Positions 45,678-58,240 of a stretch of DNA of 64,000 bases are shown here, piece after piece. Positions within the stretch are counted from its first letter, which is position 1, and each line of letters opens with the position of its first letter. The translations under genes were made by a program, and so were the position numbers. This DNA comes from Prosapia bicincta (Eukaryota; Arthropoda; Insecta; Hemiptera; Cercopidae). Below the pieces are notes generated by a model. The model was not told the DNA's origin. It did not search any database and worked only from the letters and a program-made list of their open reading frames with translations. The stretch lies in the NCBI GenBank assembly GCA_036971475.1, contig JBAIZL010000008.1, positions 7,337,501 through 7,401,500 on the forward strand, in the 5' to 3' direction.

Positions 45678-48600
45678 ATCTCTAACCAAGAGTTAAGTCA
45701 CCTACTTTGCTGCCATCGCATAAACAGCTGTGAGCTATCTTAGACGCATCGATAAGTTAAACTTTAACCAGCCCGAAAATAAAGATTTTACGAAGAATTC
45801 GTTCCACGCGTATGTCTCCAAACCGCCTGTCATCTTATTTCTAGTAAGTCCTACTTTATGGTTTCGTGGAAGGCCGCTATGCCTATATTGGGCATATTTA
45901 GGGAAAGTAATAAACACTATATATAGAAGTAAAGCTTGAAGGATGCGCGGTGTTTGTTGTAGTCAAATATGTTCCATACTTCAATCCAACGCTTATAGTT
46001 TATGTAAGCAGCTGGTTTTTCCTTGTTTAGTGTCACAGATGAAGCCATCAAATAGCGGTATATATTTAAACCTGTGATTATTGATATTTACTTTGTGAAA
46101 CACACAGAAACTATATTTTGTGAAATAAACTATAATTGTTAAAAGTATAAATTATGGTTTGATTTATTGCCTGTATTTTCAATAACTTATTGAAAATACG
46201 GCCTCAGTTAATGAAATTAATTAATATGAATCAAGACCTTATGTAACGGACATTTTCGTTCAAGAGTAAAATTCTGAACTTTGAACATTCAAGTTTAGGA
46301 TGGTCGAACCAGTGACTTTAACAAATTGGTGATTTTAATGGCAGCGCCAGACTTGAATCAATGCGTTTTACCGGTGACAAGAGATACTGAGACTGCTCTG
46401 TATGTGCCAATAACAGGCAGGCATACTGCACTGGTGAAAAGATTCCACACCTCGCTCTTTTTCTAGGAAAGCTCATTTTAATTAAAAATAAACTCTTACG
46501 AAATTAAGAACAATCTACCGAGTGAGAAATTGCGTCTATTGTACACAACACTGTCACTGTCCTGAAACGTGACACAAATCGTCCACTCACACAAGACGTA
46601 AATGAGTGACAGCGATAAATCAACCAATGACAGCCGTGGTAAAATAGTAACTTACCGTCAGCGACGGCGACATTTTGCCCAATCACAACATAGACAATTT
46701 CCGATCGATTCATTGTCACTGGAACTGGCATTTTCCATATTTTGTCACTGGTATCACCGGCTACAAACGAATATCAGTGACCAGTCATCGTGACAGAAAG
46801 TATCCACCATCCCTAGTTCAAGTGTGAATACACTGCACCCTAAATGAAACTGTTGATACTCCCAGAAACATTTCTAATATTATAGATAAAGACCGTCTGT
46901 TTAAGTTAACGTTCCGTCAATTTTGAAATTATTATTATTTTAACAATGAATCTCTTATAATTTACACAGGGAACTCTGAACATTATAGAGGGATGTATCT
47001 GTGAGCGTTTTGAAAACATGAAACTGTGACTACTCTCAGATTGAATTTGTGAAGGTATGGATTTATCTGTAGATAAGTAAATAAAATAGCGTCAGGAAAG
47101 GCAACTTCGACCACTATCGATCGATTTATCTAGAAACATTTTAAAAAGCGATACCTATAATAATGGCACACAGAACTCCGATTACTATAGAAAGATTTGT
47201 ATCTGTCAATACTTTGATAAGATGAAACTGATATGATTGTGCTGTTACAATTTTGATAATTACAGCGTTATCTGTGAGATATTTATAACTACAAGATGAT
47301 AGACATTCCAGCATTAGGAGAAAACTGCGCCGCACTGGCCCGGTGGCAACTTTGCAAAACCCACGCCAGGTCGAGTAGTGAACCGTCTTACGAAGCTGTT
47401 TACAAATCCACGTAATATTTCAATAAAAAAGCTTTGGTGTTATCAAATAATAAAGGCCGTCGCTGTAGAATTATTGGCAGGCTACTTGAATAAGCTTTAA
47501 CCAGTTTTTTCAGTTGATATAAAACCAGTTTGTAGCTGGTGACACCCACGGTGCCGCCGCACCTACGGTTTCTGCATACATTGCCCACACCTTCTGCCGG
47601 TTGTAACCTCCTGAGCCGAGCCTGCTTTTACTCTCTCAAGAGACACTTAGCTGGAATTTATAAATAGTTATTTGTGGTCATTTATATACGGTATGTGTTT
47701 GGAAATCCCTTCTACCCGAGTATGACCCTTAGATCGAAACGTCGACTTGGCCTCTAAGAAGTTTATTGGCTAAATGTAACTCAAAGATAATTACAATAAT
47801 TTTGCAATCGTGAGCAGTGTACGGCTGCAAAGGATTAAGATTGCGCAAGCCCGGATAAATAATGTACGCGCTTAGTTTTGCAGGTTAATTTCCTTTTATC
47901 GTGTTCGCATTGTCGGTAACTTTAATGGTGGGAACGAACTGTTGTCCTTATTTCTTAATAAGTGGGAAAAAAGTTTTTTTTGATTGTTTTATTTTTCCCC
48001 AATGAAGGATATAAAAAGATTTTGCATAAATGCGATACCCTATAATAGGCCTATAACTAAGAAGCTATATAACCTTGTCAAGGTCATGCGGAAAGATCCT
48101 AGTGGAGGGGCCATCATGCTATCAAGTGGAGGGGCGCTTACTTGATCGTCTTTATCGGGCCCTTAGAATGTAGTCTACGCCCGTAAAAAGTTTAATCCAA
48201 GTATATTAATTAATTCTATTATATGTTAGGTCTATAATATTCATGGCAGCAAATATAATTATAGATGATCCTGTGTTCACGAGATACTAAAATTTTAAAA
48301 GTTGTACATGCTTATGTACGTTTGCTTCACAAACTGCGTCTAATCATAGTCATTGGCCACAAAACCAAGGATGCCTGTGAAATGAGCTGAAGCATCGTCG
48401 CTCTACCGTTAAAGTCTCTGAATGATCAGTTTATTTCTCTGAATTTCATACAATGTTACTTTAAAAAAACTATTTTAAAAATCGTGTCCGTTAGTGGGTA
48501 CATAACATTTATTAAATAATCCGTAGCAAGTAAGATTATTAAATATACCTGAAGTCATTATCAAATAAGATACTAGTCAAGCATTTTAACTTATTGTTAA

Positions 48601-49177
48601 CGTACAATACATGAAGTAATACAACATATGACTAACAAAAACACCTGTTGTATGAAATCATACGTTAAACAAGTATACAATATTTTTTAACTCAATATAT
48701 AAACAAGTGATATAAAAATTTTTTTCAGGTCAATTCCTACTTAAGCAACAAAGAAAATTTTATTTTAGTTTCTTTTTATTTTATATTTACAAATAATATA
48801 AATATGTATAGCCTGTACATATGCCAGAATGACAATATTAAGTGGTAAAGTAGAAAACGAATTTCCTTGCAATTTTCCATTTCATTTTCTATGCATGGCT
48901 TTGGATTTGCATACGCTTTCTTTTTTTCGTTGCTTGCATTTTGTTGTAGTTTCTTTTAGCTTTTCTTTCGCATTGTCCGTTTTTGAAGCAAGTTTCAATG
49001 CCGTTAATCCAGTTTGTTTGGTTATTTTATTTTTACATTCATTTGTAATCCTAGAGGATTATTTATGATATTGTGGAGTAACCATGGCAACAGTTTAAGG
49101 TTCTACAATAGAGATTTAGACGACAACCAGATGGGGGCAGAAAAAATGCATATAGATCTTTGAGAAAAGGATTTCTA
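45678..49177. other. Unassigned sequence, about 3.5 kb
   Basis: No exon or tandem repeat is recognised. GTAGTCTACGCCCG near 48170 resembles the inner end of the hAT MITE at 12694. A decayed CAGCTGTT-family copy lies near 48570-48830, containing TCAATTCCTACTTAAGCAAC. Frames at 46504-46793 on both strands have no motif. Confidence 0.35.
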
Positions 49178-49253
49178 GCTATGGGAAAGTTGGCTCAGTG
49201 CCAAAGCGCTAGACTTCGAATATGAAGATACTCAGTTCGAATCCTACATAGAC
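49178..49253 (+). repeat. tRNA-like sequence (SINE head or tRNA pseudogene)
   Basis: An A-box-like TGGCTCAGTGCC (49191-49202) and a B-box GTTCGAATCC (49235-49244) lie at normal tRNA spacing. The flanking CTATGGG and TACATAG can pair partly as an acceptor stem. The anticodon arm is poorly paired and the T-stem is imperfect, so this is unlikely to be a working tRNA. It could contain RNA polymerase III promoter elements of a SINE. Confidence 0.55.
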
Positions 49254-49279
49254 CTTCCAAATTTTTATAATTTAATTAT

Positions 49280-49402
49280 TGAATAAATATTTGAAAAAAC
49301 TATATTAACATTAATTGTCGTCCACTATAGATTAAAAGAAATGTATTTAAATTTGATTGGATGAACAAAAACGTATTTTTTATCAACGATTGAAAATTTA
49401 TA

Positions 49403-49450
<48 letters not shown>

Positions 49451-49563
49451 TAATATGTATTCTTGTGTATTAATAAAGAACATAAGTCAAAATACAAATA
49501 CAAGAATTATAATTGAATTTACAATTCAATTATAATTCTTGTATTTGTATTTTGACATATGTT

Positions 49564-49640
<77 letters not shown>

Positions 49641-49690
49641 GAGAGTGTGAGCTAATAGACGGAATTGAAAAAGAACGATAGAACTTAAAG
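49280..49690 (+). repeat. Dispersed repeat, interrupted copy
   Basis: The flanks on both sides of the TA/hairpin insert match 61430-61700 in order. Left: ATTGAATAAATATTTGAAAA, TATTAACATTAATTGTC, GTATTTAAATTTGATTGGAT and ACGATTGAAAATTTATAGAA. Right: AGTGTGAGCTAATAGACGGA and ATTGAAAAAG. The insert 49404-49637 is absent from the other copy. Confidence 0.7.
49404..49637. mobile_element. Penelope-terminal hairpin bounded by (TA)n on both sides
   Basis: The arms 49475-49520 and 49522-49567 are near-perfect reverse complements carrying AAAGAACATAAGTCAAAAT and AATACAAGAATTATAATTG. This sequence also forms the end of the Penelope element at 10430-10485. The outer left part TCGTAATATGTATTCTTGTG matches 10406-10425. 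TA runs lie on both outer sides (49404-49448 and 49566-49637). The hammerhead-like core is not included, because the fold-back occurs before it. Confidence 0.85.
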
Positions 49691-51740
49691 TACAAGAAAT
49701 CGAAAAGTGCTGTCTATTCCTATCGAATTCTTACAGCAACGAATTAGTCGAATTTGAGTATCTGCGACTTTACGTACTTGAACACGGGCACACCTTCTGT
49801 AACGGGGCGCATATGCCATAAGTTGGGAATTTCAACCCCGGCAAGATGGAAGTCCTAACTAGAATCAATCCCAAGAATACTTCGACTTTCCGTCTTGTCA
49901 GATCGTTCTGTCCAAACAATGAGCACTTTGGGACCGAGACGACAGACAATGACCGGAACCTTGAGGCCGAATAAGGCAACCGCGAACGTGTCTTGAGTAC
50001 TTCCTGTGTTTCAGGAAGCTCACAACGGCGAGATTAACGCAATGGATAAGCGCGATGCTTTTTTAGGTTCAACATTTTGGAAATATGCAACTTACTGTAT
50101 TCCTAAAATGGAGAAGTCATTACAAAGCTGCCTAAAACAATTAATCAATTTGAATGGTTAAGTAGCCACTGTTCTGTTTGAGGATGAGACAATTTCGAAA
50201 TATTTTCGCGAAATAGTCACTTCAGCTGTGTTTAGTTTACAACTAAAATTTCCTGGATATCGAAGAATATTCCCAAGATAACGCAGTTGAGTGGAGCAAA
50301 TGACATAGAGGCTCGATCCCTACTAGAATTTACGTTTGACTTTTCAGCCCCTAGGTTGAGTCAGATAAGCTACCTAAGGGCAAACCAGGGTAACATATAA
50401 TTGCAACTATAGGTTGGCCACATTCCCTTCCATGACTAGTGCAAGTAAGCTTTTTCCATCTGTTTAAGCTCTACCCAGAGAGCGTTCGTGAGAAGCCTAT
50501 AGTCGATACTATTACAAAAAAATTGTAATACATATTCCAAAAATTCCAAATGACACACAAAATGTTTATCATGGAATCTTTAATCTCAACAAGAAGCCAC
50601 TATTCTTGTAGCTTATAAACATGTCACATGTAATGCTATAGTCGACCTTGAAATATTTTAATATTTTAGTTACATTCCAGTAAAATTATATTCCCAAGCA
50701 AATATTTTGAATTTATTTTTAATGTTTTTTCTGCTTCGTTAAATTATAGGGTTTGACTTTATAAACATTTTTTTTAAATTACATGTTTAAGCTTAACGAG
50801 AGCTTTAAAGCTAGGCCTATATTCTAGTGAAGCATTACATAGTGGTCTGTTTTATAAAAAAACTGTGATTTTCAACAAGCTTTATGATGGTTGTAAAGTT
50901 ATTTTCTTTTATTCAAAATTTTAATATTTTGGGGCGCCAGCGCTACCTTTTATGGTTTTTCTGTCCCTGAAGACTTTTAGTATTGATTTCTTCTGAAATG
51001 ATGACGTTTCCATAATGTTTAAAAAACCAAAAAGAATATTTTTTTTAGCATTATTTAATAAAAATGTTGAATCACTTAGCTATAGAAAGTTCTTGCTTAG
51101 AGATACATTTCTTCACATCCCTCAAGGATGTGAGTGCTTTTTAAACGAACTCAGGAGATCCTGCTGTCGTCAAGCCGTCGCTATAGCAGCCAGCTATTAA
51201 TGAATGGTTCGCCATCGGCACATGTGTAGGTGAGAAATTGATTCAGAGCGTTGCAAAACGTAGATAACACAATAACAAAGTAATATTTCAAGTCCCTTCA
51301 ATTACTGAATGCTGTTAATCCTTTTAGCCAGATGCCGTTCCCTATACGTGTATTACAATATTAAACCAGAGTGAATTAACTGAGCCATGAATCAAGACAC
51401 AAACTTCAACAATGGCTTTACACTGCACGAGGTAATGTGAGTGGGTTTTGATTAAATCGCATTGTTACTTATTTTACGTTGTAATGAAGTGTTAGTCTCA
51501 ATCAAGGGTTATCACTGATATAGAGAACGGGTTGCATATTATTAGGCTTCTATACCCCAGCAAAGAGTAGGTCTCCTTCTGAAGGAGGCGACTCTGTTTC
51601 TGTTGCCATAATTATATTCGCTACTTGTGGTACCAGGGCAGCGTTATCTTGGTTTAATGTACATCGTACGGTAATTTGTACGAACAAACAGATTTACCAT
51701 TACAACTACTAAAAAGGCCAACTGATAAAAGGAAAGTGTT
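49691..51740. other. Unassigned sequence, about 2 kb
   Basis: No gene or repeat is recognised. The 69-codon minus-strand frame at 49770-49979 is motif-free. Confidence 0.4.
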
Positions 51741-52330
51741 TATTAACTTTATTGAAACTGAGCCGATATTATGATCTGCTGTGTGTGAAAGAGATTTAAA
51801 CACTGTAGTTCTCGCTCGGTGATTTGTGCGAGCAAAACGTTTACGACTGTAACATCTACTAGATAAGAGGCAAGTGCTTAACGTTATTGAAACTGAGCTT
51901 TCATTAGGACCTGAAGAGTTGGAGAGAATTGAACGTTGGATATGTCTGAAGTTCACAGCCAGAGAACTTATACGAACAAATCATTTAACCACTGTAACAA
52001 CTACTAAAAAAAAGTCAAGTGTTTAATGTTATTGAAACTGGGTCGTTATTAGGAGCTGCCGAGTGTGAAAGAGAATTAAACGTTGATTTGTGCGAACAAA
52101 TCTTTTAACCTCTAAAAGAACTACTAGATAAAGGGCAAGTGTTTAACGTTATTGAAACTGAGCCGTTATTAGGAGCTGTTGTATCTGGAAGAGATTTAAA
52201 CGTTGGATATGTCTGTAGTTCTCGCTCGATGATTTGTGCGAACAAATCGTTTAACCACTGTAACAACTACCACATAAAGGCCAAGTGTTTAACGTTTTTG
52301 AATCTGAGTCGTTATTACGAGTTATAAAAC
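51741..52330. repeat. Degenerate tandem repeat, units of about 120-146 bp, 5 copies
   Basis: ATTGAAACTGAG.C starts at about 51751, 51886, 52031, 52151 and (diverged) 52296. Shared blocks are TTAGGAGCTG, AGAGATTTAAACGTTGGATA, TTCTCGCTCG.TGATTTGTGC and GAACAAATCGTTTAACCACT. Length differences come from loss of the TCTCGCTCG block in some units. It is well diverged, so old. Confidence 0.85.
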
Positions 52331-52749
52331 ACGAAGAAAATTTGAATGATGGGCAAGCATGAAGTGTTATGTTAGTTCTGAACAGGTGATTTGTGTGTGC
52401 GAGCAACTGAAACGAGAAGGACGCGGCACGCCCATTCATTATCTCTTCAGAATAATAATAAGTTAAATGGCGCCGTTAAAGCTCGCCAAGTTTATTGCCC
52501 AACTTGTAAAATTTTATATAGTACCAATTGACAGCCTGTAGTAGTCCTAAGCTACAGCTTAGCTTTGAATGATTTACATCAATCAAATCAACTCCGTCAA
52601 ACAATAATGTATGCTTCTTTATACATTCTTAAAGGCTTTGTTTTTATCTGTCTTTTGCGATAAATACCTGCTTAAAATTTTTTTATTTTTTTGTTAATTA
52701 CGTTTATTTAAATATCTTTGTTTTAACTGTTGATTAATTTTAAAAATAT
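52331..52749. other. Unassigned AT-rich sequence
   Basis: Nothing is recognised except a possible further partial unit of the preceding array near 52380-52410 (GTGATTTGTGTGTGCGAGCA). Confidence 0.4.
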
Positions 52750-52800
52750 TAAAAATTAAAGTTCGGATAGTCATAAACTATTGTTTCAGTGATTAATAAA
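52750..52800 (-). mobile_element. Solo end of the 4.6 kb fold-back family
   Basis: TTAAAGTTCGGATAGTCATA followed by AACTATTGTTTCAGTGATTAA is the reverse complement of 4593-4640 with two or three changes. Only the end is present, with no second arm and no hammerhead-like core. Confidence 0.75.
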
Positions 52801-54860
52801 AAATATATAATATATATCTATAAAATCGTCGATATTCCCTAATGATATTTCAGAATACCTTCTATATCTGTAAATCATTCATGAAAACAAACAAACCCCT
52901 AATTTTGAGACACATTACCCGTTCCATGTAACCGATAGTCCTATAAAAGTATGATCGGTCAACTTATGCAATGGTGATCAAATTCCAATACCTATTGTAC
53001 GTTCCCAGTAAATATAAACGTCAATACAAATAAGACTAGTTAAATATAGACGAAATACCCTTTCACCATAAAACAAAAACGATGTTTCTCTTAGCATTAC
53101 ATGTTTACAAAAACTTTTTCTTTTATAGTAAAACAATTATTTTACTCGCCTTCGACACTGGACCTTTCTTTAATTTGTTTTCTACAACTGCGGTACGTAA
53201 ATGTAATGTATGGGTTGTTCTAAGTAACCTGATTAACAACGAGGAGATAAGCCAGAGTTACTATTCTGTAGCTACACCGTCCTTCTACACCTTTCCAGGA
53301 ACTGACGTGACACAGGAACAGTTGTACAGTTTTGCATTCCTGTCAAGGTTGTACATCAAAACAAACCTAGTGAAACTGTACAAATGAGGAAAACATCGGA
53401 TTTATTATGGCAAAGTTCTCTTCTCCAACTGATCGTTAAAGTTTCCTACAAAAACTACTTGTTCCTACATTATTATCGCGAACAAAATCAACCTTCCAGG
53501 AGAGTTTAATGCTTGTTTAGATGCGCATTCTAACTAGATATGTTGCATAATTATGGGTACTTCACGGAACTGCAATTTTAACGTTTTTCTCAATACTATA
53601 CTTTATCACAATTGTGTTATTTTATCACAATGTTGAAAGGTTTTTATATTAGCACAATATCACAAGTTTTTTATACTATCACAATTTCTCTATACTTTGT
53701 TGAAACTTGGCGAGACTATTGTTTAACATACAATATATTTTTAAGGCTCATGTAAAATACACTAACCTTTTTTAGGTGCTTTTCTTTTCTTAAAAAAAAT
53801 AGTTCCTTCACTTTGATCTTTGCGAGAGGTTATTGAAGTTTTGTCTAAGCCTTCTGAAAACTTTGTACTTTTCATCAGATTTCCTGTTTATGTATTTCTA
53901 TTTTTATGTGTCTTGTATCCACTACTTCTACTCCTGAATAATTCACTCTTTAGAATGAGCTTTTCCGATCAGAGAATCGAGTAACCGTACCATTACGTTT
54001 ACTACGCGTCTCATCAATGTGTTTGTGCTTTAATGTCTACGTAAGATTTTTTCTCTTTTCTATCCTATTAAGGACTTATTCGTTCCCCTCTAACTCTCTG
54101 TTTCTCTTTAACTGAAAGGACTTTATGGCATTCTGTTTGCTTGATATATACGCCAGTTTGTCAGTTACTCCCATTTTAGCCCTTTCGACACTTTTTGACA
54201 GCGGTAAAATTGTGGAATGCCGCCCTATTTGAAATACCAAATTTCCCTAATCTGAATGAATTTTTCCGGAAAGAAAACATGCTGTCAATTCAAAGAGCTG
54301 TTTCCGTCTTCACTTAGATGTAACTTCGAGGTTATGTTTAAATAATTTTCAAATAAATATTTTCAAGTTGAAAATACTTTCGTAGCCTATATTTGATTAA
54401 GTTGTGAGATAATGAATGGTTTCTTGGACAGCTGTTGTTAATGGACGTAGATTGTACTTTACAGAAATTCTGTAGAATTCATTTGAAAAGTTGTGTTTTT
54501 CTCTTAGCAAGGATTTGTCTCGTAGATCACTAAATCAGGAGGTCAAGATTTATACCGCGATGGTCCTATAAGTCCCCCTTACTTACTCCCATCCAGGATT
54601 CGGGAAGGTTCGTTACCCTCACTGACAACCAGTCTTAATTCACCTGACAACTTTCTATTCATTTTATATTCTATTATGTTTCAACATTTAAAAAAATAAT
54701 AATTCAAAACACCTTGTTTCTCTTACAAAGTTTGAAGGTCACCATCTAACATTGTTTATTTTTTTAAAATTTAAAATCTGTCGAGTTGTATTAATTTACA
54801 TTCATCAAGTATGAATACGTTTTAATTTCCACATCACTTGAGACTTGTCTGGTTCTTTAC
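52801..54860. other. Unassigned sequence, about 2.1 kb
   Basis: A 101-codon plus-strand frame (53082-53387) is open but has no recognisable motif. A diverged CAGCTGTT-family copy lies near 54290-54440. No exon is identified. Confidence 0.4.
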
Positions 54861-55612
54861 GTATCTTTCAAACCTTTAGTTACAGCTCTATCTTGGGCGT
54901 GTGTTTGTGTTAGGTGGATATTCTTGAGATATCCGAACATTCCTATTATGTGTTGCTTCAAACCTAACAAGAGTGTACGGACCTCGTTATACCGCTTACA
55001 TGAGACAATGGGTAAAATTGTGTTCTGTACGAACCACGTTATACCGCTTACATGATACAAACAGTTTGTATCTGTGCACGTGACTGACCTTTACTTACAG
55101 TTCCATCTTGGGCGTGTGTTTGTGTTAATGTGTAACCTTCAAGTCTCCGAACGTTCTTGCTCTGCACTGCTTTGAACATAAAACGAGTGTACGAACCACG
55201 TTATACCGCTTACATGATACATACAGATTGTATCTGTGCACTTGACTGACCTTTACTTACAGTTCCATCTTGGGCGTGTGTTTGTGTTAATGTGTAACCT
55301 TCAAGTCTCCGAACGCTCTTGCTCGAGCACTGCTTTGAACGTAAAACAGGTGTACGGACCTCGTTATAACGCTTACAAAATGAGACAATGGGTCAAACCG
55401 TTTGTATCTCTACTAGACTAACCTTTACTTACAGTTCTATCTTGGGCGTGTGTTTGTGTTAATGTGTAACCTTCAGGTCTCCAAACGTTCTAGCTCTGAA
55501 CTGCTTTGAACATAAAACGAGTGAGACCTCGTTATAACGCTTACACGGGACAATGGGTCAAATTGTGTAGGAATACTGTACGAACCACGTTATACCGCTT
55601 ACACAAGACAAT
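54861..55612. repeat. Tandem repeat of about 160-173 bp, 4-5 copies
   Basis: CTTTACTTACAGTTCCATCT followed by TGGGCGTGTGTTTGTGTTAA recurs at about 55090, 55252 and 55425, with an earlier diverged start at 54878. Each unit also has CCTTCAAGTCTCCGAACG, ACGAACCACGTTATACCGCT and GACAATGGGT. Some units have an extra half-unit of the CGTTATACCGCTTACA part. Confidence 0.88.
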
Positions 55613-55829
55613 GGGACAAAATATTTTGCATCTGTGCACTGAACTAATAACAGAAATCTCATGGACATTGAGTCAGTACAAGCCAGACGTTAAAACATCA
55701 ATAACTTGGCGCAATTAGCGCTAATATTACACTTCCCATACTTAAACAGAAAGGAAAGTTTACTTTGGTATCGATGTATTTATTATTACACAAATAGTCG
55801 TTGTTAGTCGTACACATGTAAGACATTTT

Positions 55830-55831
<2 letters not shown>
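55613..55831. other. Unassigned sequence
   Basis: Nothing is recognised. Confidence 0.4.

Positions 55832-55890
<59 letters not shown>
55832..55890. repeat. (TA)n microsatellite
   Basis: This is a pure TA run. Unlike most other TA tracts here, I do not see a clear inverted repeat beside it. Confidence 0.95.
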
Positions 55891-55892
<2 letters not shown>

Positions 55893-56465
55893 CTTTGTGG
55901 GTTTGCACACAAGAATTCAAGACTTTATATTCGTGGGGTAATACATAAAAAATATTGTACCTCCTGAAAAGGTCCGGTTGAAAACAGTAGATTACTTGTA
56001 AAACTGTCACTTGAACTTAAAAAGTGAAGAGTGAAAGTGAGACATAAACATATTCAAACAATACAAAACTATTAAAGTTGTGAACATTTGAACATATTTA
56101 GCCAACAATGAAATCAGATTAATGTGAACTTTTAAACAAGTCACAGGCTGAGAGGTTAAATCTTGCAGAGCTGTTACATATATCAAGATCCACGGCCAAA
56201 CGTATTACAGCAACGTTTTCACTCTCGGTAACCTACTGTCCGCTGCATTGCCTCTATTACTTCATCACTTGCGATGACGGGATTCCACAGGCGCTGTTAG
56301 GGAACGTCTGCGTGCAGATCCTCCTGTCACCACATCGTACCGACACGCACTGGTCACCTGTTACACATTGTAACGATCGCTGTTACGGTACAAAATGACG
56401 TAAAGGGAGTTTAACGAATTTCCATTTTAGTTTCATACAAAAGGAAAATGGTTACATCAGTAATG
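55891..56465. other. Unassigned sequence
   Basis: No gene is recognised. The part around 56190-56400 is GC-richer. Confidence 0.4.
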
Positions 56466-56935
56466 ATATTTTTACATTAATTATGACTGCAGTGATCCGG
56501 CATTAAAGTCATCCACTCATAAAATATCGCATCACGATATGCGAATGTAAAGGGTTGATTTCCAAATGTGTATGCTTTTATATTAATTGTGACTACCGTG
56601 GGCCGGCATTAAGGTCATCCACTCATAAAATATCCGTAAGTTATCACGATATGCGAATATTGAGGGGTGATTTTCAAAATATGCAATGATGCTTTTACAT
56701 ACATTGTGACTGTTGTGTGCCGGCATTAAGGTCACCCACTCATAAAATATCCGCGTCACGATATGTGAATGTAAAGGGTTGATTTTCAGAAAAAGTGTAA
56801 TAATGCTTTTACATACATTGTGACTGCCGTGTGCCGGTATTAAGGTCACCCACTCATGAAATATCCGTGTCACATGAAAGACTGTAAGGGTGTATTTTCT
56901 AAATATGTAATGATGCTTTTACATATATTGTGACT
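56466..56935. repeat. Tandem repeat of 106-117 bp, about 4.3 copies
   Basis: CCGGCATTAAGGTCATCCAC followed by TCATAAAATATCCG starts at about 56497, 56603, 56720 and 56834. Each is followed by CACGATATGCGAAT, AGGGTTGATTT and GCTTTTACATACATTGTGAC. A fifth partial unit ends at about 56935. A 96-codon minus-strand frame through it is incidental. Confidence 0.92.
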
Positions 56936-57960
56936 GCATTAATTAATTTATTTACATTAAAAAAGCTTTTCAAAATGTCATCATTTCAAAATTAACAAAT
57001 TACGTGACTTATAACCTCACTACAGATTTTTTTCGCCATAATTTTTAAAATAAGTGTAAAATAATTTCTAATTTAAAGTTGAAAACAATTCACATCTGAC
57101 TACACTCCAACGGCGTTTGGTATTTCTGACTATAACTGTCTATACTTGATGCATCTAAGCAATCATGTTACCAGAGTTTGGCATCAGATGTTTTTCGGAC
57201 GTCATAGCAACGGCGTTATAGTCAGCTGACTGGAGCATGCGTGGGCCACCAGGTATGTGCGTGCGTGCAAGCCACCTGCGATGCCATTGTTACTCGTCCG
57301 GCTTCGGATTAATCTGTGCTTGCGTCATTCATCTAAATATCTGCGCAAAATGGCGCCTGCCCGGGACATATGTCGCATGGTCGGAACACCGCGCTTTTCG
57401 GCCACAACATTCCTCAGCCTTATTTGTACAAAGTTGATGCAATAGTTGGGCAAATTTCTGGGCAAAGATTCAGCCATGTTAAACTGGATTGCGGTTCTGA
57501 AACATCTAGTCAGGAATCAAGCTTTTTAAGACGTCTTGCGCAAAAATTCAATTTTGAAAACGGAATTTGTAATGGCCGACTCGCTGTAGAATGTTTTGGT
57601 TCATTTTATTATTTGTTTGGATTGTTTTAATTCTTACAGCCTTCTTTATATTTATGTTTTCTTTGTTTAGTGGTTTTACGACGTTTACGAGCAAAGTAAA
57701 ATAGATTAATAAAGGATTAGGCCTACTATTTTTTGCCAACATTATGGACTCTGCTTTGAAACACCAAAGGGGTAAAAGAAAAGCAGCAGTGGAGCTGTCT
57801 GACGAAAATGAAAACTTAGAGGAAAAAATGTAGTTCTTATAGTTAGCAATAAAAGTATGAGGTCAATATAAAATCTTTATCAAATGTTGGAAAATCTACT
57901 GAATACGAATTTTATTTAACGAATTAAGTTTTAATCTGTTCTTAAAGAATTACTTCTCAG
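56936..57960. other. Unassigned sequence with short frames
   Basis: Frames at 57237-57630 are not recognisable. A tiny frame at about 57743-57832 would encode a charged peptide starting MDSALKHQRGKRKAAVEL; I cannot assign it, and it could be chance. No splice-supported exon is seen. Confidence 0.35.
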
Positions 57961-58240
57961 TACCAGCCGCGCCTAAGGAAGTTTTCATTTAAAATTTGTA
58001 ATAAAAATATATAATTTATTATCATTATATTAAATAAATTCTATTATGATTTATTGAAATAGATATAATATAGTCATTGATTGATAAACAAACATATAAT
58101 AACATTTTAACTTATTGATGTAAGATACAATAAATAAAGTAACATAACCACAAGTTAAAACATTAAAACAGCTGTTCTGCAACATAAACTATAACATAGC
58201 TTTTTTATGAAATAATATGTTATCGCCTAATTTAAAGAAA
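57961..58240 (+). repeat. Dispersed AT-rich repeat, copy 4
   Basis: The body has AATAAATAAAGTAACATAAC, ATTAAAACAGCTGTTCTGC, AACATAAACTATAACATAG and ATATGTTATCGCCTAATTTA. It matches the copies at 22600-22885 and 60530-60640. Confidence 0.7.

Noticed and set aside
47700..47765. Another Penelope-type terminus (GATCGAAACGTCGACTTGG)
   Set aside because: The GAAACG part is there, but I find no CTGATGA box or matching stem nearby.
49178..49253. Functional tRNA gene
   Set aside because: A and B boxes are present, but the acceptor and anticodon stems are too mismatched.
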